A stretch of 40,428 nt of DNA, taken from contig JAJTHL010000025.1 of NCBI GenBank assembly GCA_021298595.1, positions 1-40,428 of the forward strand. Reading direction: 5' to 3'. The DNA comes from Alphaproteobacteria bacterium (lineage in GTDB: Bacteria > Pseudomonadota > Alphaproteobacteria > Caedimonadales > UBA1908). The notes under the pieces were generated by a model that was not told the DNA's origin, did not search any database, and was given only the letters and a program-made list of their open reading frames with translations. The translations under genes were made by a program, and so were the position numbers. Shown here one piece after another: positions 17,012 to 24,716 of this stretch (positions are counted from its first letter, which is position 1; each line of letters opens with the position of its first letter).

Positions 17012-17747
17012 TGACACACGGCCCGGCGAGCGTATCGCAAAAGTCATGGCAAGGCGGGGCGTATGCTCAAGGCGTATGGCTGAAACCTGGATCACGGCTG
17101 GCCGCGTGCAGGTCAACGGCCAAGTGCTAACGACGCCTGCCTTCGTGGTGACAGACACCGATGAGATTATGATTGACGGCAAGCCCCTGCCCCAAAAAGC
17201 ACAAACACGGCTGTGGCTCTATCATAAGGCCAAAGGACTTGTCACAACCCATTCTGATCCCGAAGGACGCCTGACGGTCTTTGACACCTTGCCCACGCAC
17301 CTACCCCGCGTGATTTCAGTTGGACGCCTTGACCAGTATTCCGAAGGGCTTTTGCTTTTGACCAATGACGGCGCTTTTTCAAGACTTTTAGAGCTTCCTC
17401 GCCATCAAATTCCGCGCACTTATCACGTGCGTATTTTCGGTCATATCTCGGCGCGCGATATCCAAAGGCTCGAGCGCGGCATGGTGGTGGACGATGTTCA
17501 ATACGGCCCCACCAAGATACGCCATTTAAATACACTAGGGGATAACACGTGGATCGAGATGACCCTGTGGGAAGGGAAAAACCGGGAAATCCGAAAATTG
17601 ATGGAAGCCGTGGGCGTGCAGGTGAACAGACTCAAACGTGTGGCATACGGCCCCTTTTCTTTAGACGACCTTGAGGTGGGTGAGGTTTATGAGGTGCCGC
17701 CAGCTGAGCTTAAGGCCTTTCTCAAAGAGATGGACGCGCATTCCTGA
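17004..17747 (+). CDS. rluB: pseudouridine synthase, RsuA/RluB/RluE/RluF family
   Basis: The 247-residue product starts with an S4 RNA-binding domain (GERIAKVMARRGVCSRRMAE, GRVQVNGQVL) and continues with the synthase domain. The catalytic Asp is in SVGRLDQYSEGLLLLTNDGA, and the RNR-type motif is WEGKNREIRKLMEAVG. Length and N-terminal S4 domain fit RluB, which modifies 23S rRNA position 2605 in E. coli; the exact paralogue is inferred. ATG at 17004 starts the S4 domain; the longer upstream frame is only overlap with the C26 gene. Confidence 0.88.
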   Translation: MDNDTRPGERIAKVMARRGVCSRRMAETWITAGRVQVNGQVLTTPAFVVTDTDEIMIDGKPLPQKAQTRLWLYHKAKGLVTTHSDPEGRLTVFDTLPTHLPRVISVGRLDQYSEGLLLLTNDGAFSRLLELPRHQIPRTYHVRIFGHISARDIQRLERGMVVDDVQYGPTKIRHLNTLGDNTWIEMTLWEGKNREIRKLMEAVGVQVNRLKRVAYGPFSLDDLEVGEVYEVPPAELKAFLKEMDAHS

Positions 17748-17828
17748 TGGCGCTCAGGATACCCCCCCTTGCGGGAGACTTTTTCCTTGTGTAAAAAAGA
17801 GATAATTTATGTAGAAAGAGAACTCTAG

Positions 17829-18632
17829 ATGTTGACCTACCCGGCCTTCGATCCCGTTGCCCTTCACCTTGGGCCCCTTTCCATTCGGTGGTACGGCATC
17901 GCATATGTGGCAGGGATTTTGCTTGGTTGGCAATGCTGCGCGTGGCTTTGTCGCAAAGAGCTTATTAACATCTCACAAAAACATATCGATGACTTTATTC
18001 CCTGGGCTACTCTCGGTATTGTAGTGGGGGGCAGGCTTGGCGAGGTTTTTTTCTATAATCCGGCCTATTATCTTTCTCATCCCCTTGAAATTCTTTATAT
18101 TTGGCAACCTGGCATGTCCTTTCACGGCGGTTTCCTCGGCGTAGTGCTGGCGGGCATTTTGTGGGTGCATACAAAGAAAATTCCCTGGATTACCTTTGGG
18201 GATCTTTTGTCCGTGGGTACGCCCATCGGTCTTTTCTTTGGGCGCATTGCAAACTTTGTCAACGCCGAGCTTTATGGACGTATCACCGACGCGCCTTGGG
18301 GCATGATTTTCCCCCACGCCGGCCCCTTTCCCCGACATCCCAGCCAGTTGTATGAAGCGGGCCTTGAGGGTCTTCTTCTTTTTACGATTCTTTTTTCTTT
18401 GGCAAGACGCGGCGTCGCCAAGAAATATCCTGGATTGCTTCTTGGCGTTTTTCTAGCGGGCTACGGTCTTGCCAGATCCTTTGTCGAGTTATTCCGACAG
18501 CCCGATGACATCACAGGGTTTATTTGGGGTGAAATCACCATGGGTCAACTGTTATCCCTTCCCCTGATTTTTGTGGGAGGCTTGTTTGTTTGGAGGGCGC
18601 TTTGCCGTCCCTTTCCCCCAAAATCCGCGTAA
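17829..18632 (+). CDS. lgt: prolipoprotein diacylglyceryl transferase
   Basis: Lgt transfers diacylglyceryl from phosphatidylglycerol to the lipobox Cys of prolipoproteins, the first step in lipoprotein maturation. The 267-residue product has about seven membrane helices and family signatures: LGPLSIRWYGIAYVAGILLG, GGRLGEVFFYNPAYYLSHPL, MSFHGGFLGVVLAG and GRIANFVNAELYGRITDAPW (the Lgt signature), followed by RHPSQLYEAGLEG. It begins the lgt-midA-pgeF group common in alphaproteobacteria. Confidence 0.96.
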   Translation: MLTYPAFDPVALHLGPLSIRWYGIAYVAGILLGWQCCAWLCRKELINISQKHIDDFIPWATLGIVVGGRLGEVFFYNPAYYLSHPLEILYIWQPGMSFHGGFLGVVLAGILWVHTKKIPWITFGDLLSVGTPIGLFFGRIANFVNAELYGRITDAPWGMIFPHAGPFPRHPSQLYEAGLEGLLLFTILFSLARRGVAKKYPGLLLGVFLAGYGLARSFVELFRQPDDITGFIWGEITMGQLLSLPLIFVGGLFVWRALCRPFPPKSA

Positions 18633-19672
18633 CACCCGGTGATCTTAAGCTGCGCGCGCTTTTAGAGGAAAGACGCGCCCCCATAAGTGTGGCCGATTTT
18701 ATGGCATTTGCCCTACAAGACCCGGAAACAGGCTATTACCAAAAGCGTCTTCCCTTAGGGCGACAAGGCGACTTTATCACGGCCCCAGAAATCAGCCCCC
18801 TTTTTGGGGAAATCGTGGGGGCCTACCTTATTCATCGATGGCAAGAACAAGAACGTCCTCGCCCCTTTTCCCTGGTGGAGCTGGGGCCTGGGCGCGGGAC
18901 ACTTATGGCCGATATCCTGCGCGTGGCCTCGAAAGTGGCCCCGGCCTTTTATGAAGGCGCGCGGGTGCATCTTATCGAGCGTCATCCAGACCTTCGCCGC
19001 CTGCAAAAAGATTTGATTCGCCATCCCCATACCACTTGGCACGACGGCCTGGAAACGGCTTTAAACGAACCATATCCCCTTTTTCTTGTGGCCAACGAGT
19101 TCTTTGATGCCCTTCCCATTCATCAGTATGAGAAAGGGCCCCATGGCTGGCACGAGCGAGGCGTTACCCTGACAGGGGAAGGCACCTTTTCTTGGACCTT
19201 GATGTCCACAGAAAAATCCTTTGACGCTAACGGCACTTTTTTCGAGAGCGCCCCTTTGGGTCACCAAATTATGGCGCAAATTTTTATGCATCTTGAGCGT
19301 CATGGGGGCAGCGCCTTTATCTGTGATTATGGATATGAAACGGGGTACGCTGACACCCTTCAAGGCGTGAAAGACCACCGCTATCAAGGCGTTCTGAGCT
19401 ATGTGGGAGAAGTGGATTTAAGCGCCCACGTGGATTTCGGGTCTTTTCTGGTGCAAGCAAAAAAACATGACATCGCAACGCGCCTTATGACGCAGCGAGA
19501 TTTTCTTGTGGAGAATTTTCTTGAAGACCGCATCAACGCGCTGATGAAGACGGCCCTATCCCATGCCCAAAAACGCACGCTTCAAGAAGGAGCGCGGCGC
19601 CTGACTGATCCAAAAGAGATGGGCGTTTTATTCAAAGTGCTTTTGCTTGACGCCACCGGGAAACAGCCATGA
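18590..19672 (+). CDS. MidA/NDUFAF7-family SAM-dependent methyltransferase
   Basis: The 360-residue product matches the DUF185/MidA family, whose mitochondrial member NDUFAF7 dimethylates an Arg of a complex I subunit. Visible motifs are PISVADFMAFALQDPETGYY, GDFITAPEISPLFGEIVGAY, motif I SLVELGPGRGTLMADILR, VANEFFDALPIHQY and the Gly-rich FICDYGYETGYADTLQGV. The bacterial substrate is unknown. The TTG start at 18590 follows GGGAGG by nine bases and overlaps lgt by 43 bases; a later TTG at 18602 is possible. Its end overlaps pgeF by four bases. Confidence 0.88.
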   Translation: MEGALPSLSPKIRVTPGDLKLRALLEERRAPISVADFMAFALQDPETGYYQKRLPLGRQGDFITAPEISPLFGEIVGAYLIHRWQEQERPRPFSLVELGPGRGTLMADILRVASKVAPAFYEGARVHLIERHPDLRRLQKDLIRHPHTTWHDGLETALNEPYPLFLVANEFFDALPIHQYEKGPHGWHERGVTLTGEGTFSWTLMSTEKSFDANGTFFESAPLGHQIMAQIFMHLERHGGSAFICDYGYETGYADTLQGVKDHRYQGVLSYVGEVDLSAHVDFGSFLVQAKKHDIATRLMTQRDFLVENFLEDRINALMKTALSHAQKRTLQEGARRLTDPKEMGVLFKVLLLDATGKQP

Positions 19673-20472
19673 CCTTGTTTTTGACTCATCCCTTGCTTTG
19701 TGACCTTCCCCATGTGGGACACGCGTTCTTTACCCGCCAAGGCGGGGTCAGCAAAGGCGCCTTTGACAGCCTTAACGTCAGCACAACCTCGGCAGACGCG
19801 CGGGGCCACGTTCTTGAGAACATGACCCGCATTGCAAGCACCCTAGGCCTTGGTCCAGGGCGCCTTTGCTTGCCCCAACAAGACCATACCAATCAGGCTT
19901 TGTTTCTGGATTCCCCTTTTCCCTTAGAGCCTTTTGAGGCGCGCCCCATGGTTGACGCCCTTTATACGAGCGCGCGTGGTCTTGCGCTCAGCGTGAATAC
20001 GGCCGACTGTGTCCCGATTCTCATTGCCCACAAAGAAAAACCCTTTGTTGCCGCCATTCACGCCGGCTGGAAAGGGGCGTTGTCAGGCATCGTTGAAAAC
20101 ACCCTTGACGCCCTAACACACCAAGGTTGCCCTGCCCGGGAATGTGTGGCAGCCCTTGGTCCATGTATTGCCCAAGATTCCTATGAAGTGGATCTTGCCG
20201 TGCGTGAGCCTTTTCTAACAAAGTCAAAAGAGAATGATCTTTATTTCAAAGAAAATCCTGAAAATCCATCCCGGTATCTTTTTAACCTTCCAGGATATGT
20301 GATGAGCCTTTTAAACAAGAAGGGCCTACTTGATGTTGCCGAGCCTCTAGGGAACACGTATACAAATCCAGGACTTTTTTTTAGCTGTAGGCGCTCTTTT
20401 CACGAACAAAATCCGCCTCCCGGCCAAAAACCTCTTTTTGGCTGTCAGCTTTCAGTCATTTGGCTGAAGTAA
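19669..20472 (+). CDS. pgeF: peptidoglycan editing factor PgeF (YfiH, laccase-fold)
   Basis: The 267-residue product is a multicopper-like fold protein of the PgeF/YfiH family, which prevents incorrect amino acids entering the peptidoglycan stem and has purine nucleoside hydrolase activity in some members. Metal ligands are visible: His in LPQQDHTNQALF, Cys in SVNTADCVPILIA, and His in AAIHAGWKGALSGIVENTLD; the C-terminal RRSFHEQ is also typical. Its start overlaps the MidA stop (ATGA), and a broken kinase gene starts nine bases after its end. Confidence 0.92.
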   Translation: MTLFLTHPLLCDLPHVGHAFFTRQGGVSKGAFDSLNVSTTSADARGHVLENMTRIASTLGLGPGRLCLPQQDHTNQALFLDSPFPLEPFEARPMVDALYTSARGLALSVNTADCVPILIAHKEKPFVAAIHAGWKGALSGIVENTLDALTHQGCPARECVAALGPCIAQDSYEVDLAVREPFLTKSKENDLYFKENPENPSRYLFNLPGYVMSLLNKKGLLDVAEPLGNTYTNPGLFFSCRRSFHEQNPPPGQKPLFGCQLSVIWLK

Positions 20473-20481
20473 GGATATGAC

Positions 20482-21441
20482 ATGTTCAAGCATGGATGGG
20501 AAAAAGAGTCGCTATCCCCTCCCGGGGATAGCACCGTCAAAGGGCTCATTGAACGCCTATGTCCTAAATAAACTTTAGACTTCGTCACGCTTTTAAACGG
20601 GGGGCTTTCCCATTGGCATTACAAGATCATTTTGGACAGTACACCTTTTGTCTTGCGTCTTCATGACCGAAATGATCACACATGTGCCATGGAAACCGCT
20701 CTGCTTGGGAAAATTGAACACCTTATTCCTGTGCCCCAAGTCTTAAAAACCCTTTATATTCAACCGTATTGGTGCAGTCTTTTAACCTTTGAGCAGGGGA
20801 TCACCCTCAGCGCCCTCTTGTTAAATGCCGCCGAAAGAAAAGACCTTTACGACCTAGCTTACCAATCAGGACGCCTTCTTTTATCCCTCCAGGCATGTCC
20901 CTATACATACGCAGGCTTTTTCAACGAAAAAGCCCAATTAGCAGCACCATTTTTGTCCGATGATTTGATTAACCATGGGCATGTGTGCCTTGAAAGTGAT
21001 ATTGTCCGAACCATCCTTCCCATAAAGCAGCAAGACCACTTGTCCTTTCTTTTCAAAGAGGGAAAGACACTTCTCGAGATCACGCACCCTCCTTCTCTTG
21101 TTCATGGCGATTTCGACCCAAGTAACATCCTAGTTCGTCTTGAGAAAGATGAGTGGCGAATCGGGGCTCTTCTTGATTGGGAGTACGCTCATGCAGGAAC
21201 ATACCTGCAAGATGCTGCCAATTGGCTTAGATGGCGCCATCACCTGCCCATAGACTATATGGCAGGTTTTTGCGACGCTCTTCAAGAAAAAGGCCTGCTC
21301 ATCAACGAGGCAGATTGGCAAACGGCTGCCTTTTTAGACGTTCTGGCACTTTTAGATTTGCTGAACCGCACACGCCCTCACCAACTTGTTCGCGCGAATG
21401 CTCTTTGTACCCTCATAGAAGAGCGGCTCCAAGATCTTTGA
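20482..21441 (+). pseudogene. phosphotransferase (APH/choline kinase-like) with in-frame TAA near the 5' end
   Basis: From ATG at 20482, 29 codons lead to TAA at 20569-20571, after which the same frame continues without interruption for 290 codons. The residues after the stop, LLNGGLSHWHYKI, are the glycine-rich nucleotide loop of APH-type kinases, which shows the stop falls inside a once-continuous gene. Later motifs are intact: SLVHGDFDPSNILVRL (Brenner motif with catalytic Asp) and ALLDWEYAHAG (metal-binding Asp). A shorter product could start at TTG 20632 but would lack the Gly-rich loop. The gene follows pgeF by nine bases. Family relatives phosphorylate small alcohols such as choline, thiamine or antibiotics; the substrate is unknown. 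It could be a recent pseudogene, a sequencing error, or readthrough. Confidence 0.75.
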
Positions 21442-21450
21442 TGCGGTTTG

Positions 21451-22332
21451 TTAAATTCTTTGAATCAACTCTTGAACACTGGCTGACAAAAAGTCGATGA
21501 AAGATTGAACACGTCTAGAGCCCACCAAGTGATCGGGATAAATGCAATAGATATCTAGGTCCGGGCCGTCATACTCCGGAAGCACCTCCACAAGATCACT
21601 TTTAATTCTCAGGGGATTTTCAACAGCAAGAGCCGTTATGCCAAGCCCTTTGACCACAGCCTGATACAAGTCACTCACCACCAGAAAAGGCTCCCGGGGT
21701 TTATCAGGGGCGCGCCCCAAAGTTAAATGCCAACCTACCTGCCGGAAGGGTGAGAAATCCTGATCATAGGAGATGAGCTGGTGATGATCTAAATCCTCTG
21801 GGCGCGCTGGAAGGCCATATTTTTCTATGTAACCCTTTGATGCATAAAGTTTTAGATGAAATCGATACAAGTGCTTATACTTTAAATGGGGGGCGTTAGG
21901 AAGAAACGGAAAGATCGCCAGATCTACCTTTCCTTCTGAAAAATTGGGCTCACTGTCGACGGCCTTAACGTGAAGCCTCATTTGGGGATAACGCTCCAAG
22001 TAAGCCGGTAACATATCAAATAAAAGGCTTGACGCCCACCCAAAGGGTGCCGTTAACCGCAAAATGCCCCTCGGTTCACTGTCTTTATCTTTTAGATGGC
22101 GTTCGACGTTTTCCATCTCCACAAGGAATTTGCTTGCGAGTTCAAAGAGCATATGACCTTTATCGGTTAGCTCGAGTTTCCTTGGGTATCTGTGAAACAA
22201 AACGGATTTTAATTCGTGCTCGAGGGTGCTGATTTGGCGACTGAGGGCAGACGGGCTGAGGGGGATATCCGTATGGGTAAAGCTCTGCGCTTTAGCAACG
22301 TAATAAAAAAGCCTTAATCGGTCTAAGTTCAT
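21451..22332 (-). CDS. LysR-family transcriptional regulator
   Basis: The 293-residue product has the LysR winged helix-turn-helix at residues 1-60 (MNLDRLRLFYYVAKAQSFTH, SPSALSRQISTLEHEL) and a periplasmic-binding-protein-like effector domain from about 90 (GILRLTAPFGWASSLLFDML, KVDLAIFPFLPN, GLGITALAVENP). LysR proteins usually control a divergent neighbour in response to a small molecule, but here the upstream gene (22431-22796) is on the same strand, so the target is not obvious. It converges with the kinase pseudogene, ten bases apart. Confidence 0.92.
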   Translation of the reverse strand: MNLDRLRLFYYVAKAQSFTHTDIPLSPSALSRQISTLEHELKSVLFHRYPRKLELTDKGHMLFELASKFLVEMENVERHLKDKDSEPRGILRLTAPFGWASSLLFDMLPAYLERYPQMRLHVKAVDSEPNFSEGKVDLAIFPFLPNAPHLKYKHLYRFHLKLYASKGYIEKYGLPARPEDLDHHQLISYDQDFSPFRQVGWHLTLGRAPDKPREPFLVVSDLYQAVVKGLGITALAVENPLRIKSDLVEVLPEYDGPDLDIYCIYPDHLVGSRRVQSFIDFLSASVQELIQRI

Positions 22333-22361
22333 CCAAGACGCCTCACCCTGTTTTTTTAACG

Positions 22362-22390
22362 GTGCAAGCTCTTTTCACAAGAGCTTGCAC
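22362..22390. other. perfect 12-bp inverted repeat between a small secreted gene and the LysR gene
   Basis: GTGCAAGCTCTT, a five-base centre TTCAC, and AAGAGCTTGCAC are exactly complementary. Neither side has a proper U-run after the stem (TTTTTTT at 22351-22357 is on the wrong side for either direction), so it may be an imperfect terminator for the gene at 22431 or an operator 30 bases upstream of the LysR start. Confidence 0.7.
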
Positions 22391-22430
22391 AAGTATATCT
22401 AAGAAGTGGGATGCAGGATATTTTAAGAGG

Positions 22431-22796
22431 TTACTTAGCGCTAAAGCAGCTGAACCCAAAGCATCCTTTCTTTTTCTTATTTCCCTTATCACCTACAGAA
22501 GCAGCACCGCTTTGATCAGCTGTTGTGCCTGGATCTTTTTTAGAAGGGCCCTTACCATCGCCAGGCTTCATTTCAGGGCTTTCAATATCAGGGCCAGCAA
22601 TGGGACTGTCTTTACGCTCATCAACGGCGGCCTTTGACCCACTAGACCCCCCATGGGAGCCTTCATGATCTGCGACAATGACGGGCGACGCAGATCCTCC
22701 AGGCTTTTTGTCATCCTCAAGTCCCTCGCTGGCATAACCCACGCCAGCACCACACACAACGCTTACAAGGATCGATAACTTTATGATTTTCTTCAC
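22431..22796 (-). CDS. small secreted protein with Lys-rich, Cys/Phe C-terminus
   Basis: The 121-residue product starts at GTG 22796 behind an AGGAGG site. A signal peptide (KKIIKLSILVSVVCGAGVGY, cleavage near YAS) precedes a low-complexity, charged, disorder-prone body rich in Gly, Ser, Asp, Lys and Pro. The last 15 residues are distinctive: KKKKGCFGFSCFSAK, with two Cys in a hydrophobic patch after a Lys cluster. I recognise no family. The Cys/Phe tail could anchor, be lipidated, or form disulphides; none of this is established. It sits between the LysR regulator and the patatin gene, all on the minus strand. Confidence 0.65.
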   Translation of the reverse strand: MKKIIKLSILVSVVCGAGVGYASEGLEDDKKPGGSASPVIVADHEGSHGGSSGSKAAVDERKDSPIAGPDIESPEMKPGDGKGPSKKDPGTTADQSGAASVGDKGNKKKKGCFGFSCFSAK

Positions 22797-22825
22797 GGTT
22801 GCCTCCTGGTTTTTCTAACACCCTC

Positions 22826-22853
22826 AGTATAGCTGAGCAAGCCAAGGAATCAA
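22826..22853 (-). promoter_or_regulatory. candidate promoter of the small secreted gene
   Basis: On the minus strand TTGATT (22853-22848) and TATACT (22831-22826) are 16 bases apart, 30 bases upstream of the GTG start. CTCAG-TATAG-CTGAG (22823-22837) overlaps the -10 box. Confidence 0.5.
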
Positions 22854-22947
22854 ACCCCTTACCAGATGACAAAATTTAACCCCTCCTCTTCGCTAGAAAT
22901 CTCACTTTTTCCCCACACCAAACATCCCTAAGTTTAAAGCCGCTGGT

Positions 22948-24627
22948 CTAACTTGCAATGTTGTCTTGATGATCGCTATCCTGTTTTGCCAAATAGCGCG
23001 CAGCCAAAAATCTGGCCTCCTGTTCGAATTCCTCTTTGTGGTCATGAAAAAACTGCGTGGTTATTTCTTTCATATTTTGCAAACTTTCAGCGCTGGCATC
23101 ATCTAAAGTGATTTTCTTGAGCAGCACTGGAGACCATCTTGTGTACCCGCCTTTTCTGAAAACCCACTCCATAATATTGTGGGTTGTTTGTGTCGGTGCA
23201 TTCAAAGCAATTTCAATCACGGCGGGCAGCCATTCAACCAGTCCCCAATGGGCTGCTTTTTTTCCGTCATACAACATGGGCGCGACGCCTGTTCCCACTG
23301 ATATGACTTCCATATTTCTTTTTCTCAAACTGGGATGTAAAACGGACACTTGTGCCACTGCTGCTAAAACAGGGGCATTGACCCCCCCCATACCCCCATC
23401 GATAAAATAACCCTCCTGATACTTTTCAGATTTTTTTGATTTTTTATGACCCGATGCCAGCATCATGGGAGGACATCTACCCTCATCTTCGGAATCTTGC
23501 TCGCTCTCTACCTCTTCAAAAGCAGCATCATCACGTTTCACGGCCTCTTTAACGATTTTTTTCTCATGCTCTGGTCCCTCGGTATACATTCCCTTCATCA
23601 TACTTTTTAGAAGACGTTTTTTTTGAGTTTTATCCAACGTGATATCAGGGTTCGAAAGAATATTCGACAAAATGGCCATACGCTCAAAATAAGTCGGTGC
23701 TGCTCCCGACGCCATGGCCGCCTCAACTGCTCCAACATCATAGTACGCGTCATCCGAATCCGCATAACTGGTAAAAAGGCGGGGCGCTGAGCCAGGAAGT
23801 TTATTTAACAATTCGTACGTTGTAATCATGGTCGGAACACAGGCATCTTTTAATTTAGCGTCTCCAAGGTAGGATGCAAGGGCTTCTCTCAAATTTTCAT
23901 TTGAGTATTTTTCATCAAAAAGACCAAGGCCCGAGGTAATTTTCTTCAACCAGTTTCTGTGGAACATTTTGGCTGCTTGACCTTTTTCAAAAAACTCAAG
24001 CATGGTGGCTGTGTCGTATTGGGGGCGTTTATGGTTTGTTGGATCAGCTTTTGTGAGTACGGAAACTGCGATGGCTCCGGCCGATGTCCCTGAAACGAAG
24101 TCAAAGCACTCGATCAATCTGACATCTTTAAACTTGTCGTCCGTCTCTTTGAGAACGTTACGCACGTATTCTTCCAGAAAATTTAAAAGCAGCATGGTGA
24201 TGTAGCCGCGCGCGCCGCCCCCATCCAAACCTAGAATGGCTCTGACCTCACGCATATCTCGTTCAACGGTTTGATTTTGCGTTGAGTCCGAAAGAGACAG
24301 GCCACGGATCAAAAGGCGTTGAGACTCTTGTGACGATGAAGACGCCGCAGAGCTTCTCCTGGAAAGCCCCGTGGAAGAAGACGCGTGTCCTGGCAGAAAA
24401 AGTTCTTGAGAGGTCGAGGGCGAAGTATGTGGCGTGGGGGGTAAGGACGGAGTAACGTCTGTGTTCAATGAGGACGCTTGATTGTCTGAGTTACCCTGAT
24501 CGTAATCTTCAGACACAAGAGACGGCTTAGGGGCCTTTTCTTGTGCAATACCCATCTGAGTGGCATTTAATTGACCTGCGCCCAACAATAACGCCAGTGA
24601 AAAACCGTAAACTTGCTTTAACATCAT
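22948..24627 (-). CDS. secreted patatin-like phospholipase
   Basis: The 559-residue product (from ATG 24627; GGGGAAGAG lies directly before it) begins with a signal peptide (LKQVYGFSLALLLGAGQLNA). A Ser/Pro/Thr-rich linker (about 40-125) leads to a patatin domain: oxyanion DGGGARG at 135-141, nucleophile GTSAG with Ser182, and the catalytic Asp410 in YFIDGGMGGVNAPVL. Between Ser and Asp is an acidic then basic insert (about 345-405, EEVESEQDSEDEG). Patatin enzymes are Ser-Asp dyad lipid acyl hydrolases; bacterial examples such as ExoU, VipD and rickettsial Pat attack host membranes. Export into the envelope and the intracellular-style gene set suggest a host-directed role, which is inference. 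A longer frame starts at 24657 but places ten residues before the signal peptide. Confidence 0.88.
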   Translation of the reverse strand: MMLKQVYGFSLALLLGAGQLNATQMGIAQEKAPKPSLVSEDYDQGNSDNQASSLNTDVTPSLPPTPHTSPSTSQELFLPGHASSSTGLSRRSSAASSSSQESQRLLIRGLSLSDSTQNQTVERDMREVRAILGLDGGGARGYITMLLLNFLEEYVRNVLKETDDKFKDVRLIECFDFVSGTSAGAIAVSVLTKADPTNHKRPQYDTATMLEFFEKGQAAKMFHRNWLKKITSGLGLFDEKYSNENLREALASYLGDAKLKDACVPTMITTYELLNKLPGSAPRLFTSYADSDDAYYDVGAVEAAMASGAAPTYFERMAILSNILSNPDITLDKTQKKRLLKSMMKGMYTEGPEHEKKIVKEAVKRDDAAFEEVESEQDSEDEGRCPPMMLASGHKKSKKSEKYQEGYFIDGGMGGVNAPVLAAVAQVSVLHPSLRKRNMEVISVGTGVAPMLYDGKKAAHWGLVEWLPAVIEIALNAPTQTTHNIMEWVFRKGGYTRWSPVLLKKITLDDASAESLQNMKEITTQFFHDHKEEFEQEARFLAARYLAKQDSDHQDNIAS

Positions 24628-24716
24628 CTCTTCCCCATCGCATGTTAAACACTTCATGCTAGAAGATATGTCGTTAATAAATGGTAAATCTTAAAAAGAT
24701 AAAGAAAAGCAAATAC

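Noticed and set aside
16583-17182. 199-codon minus-strand frame
   Set aside because: It is antisense to the C26 hydrolase and the pseudouridine synthase, both with intact motifs.
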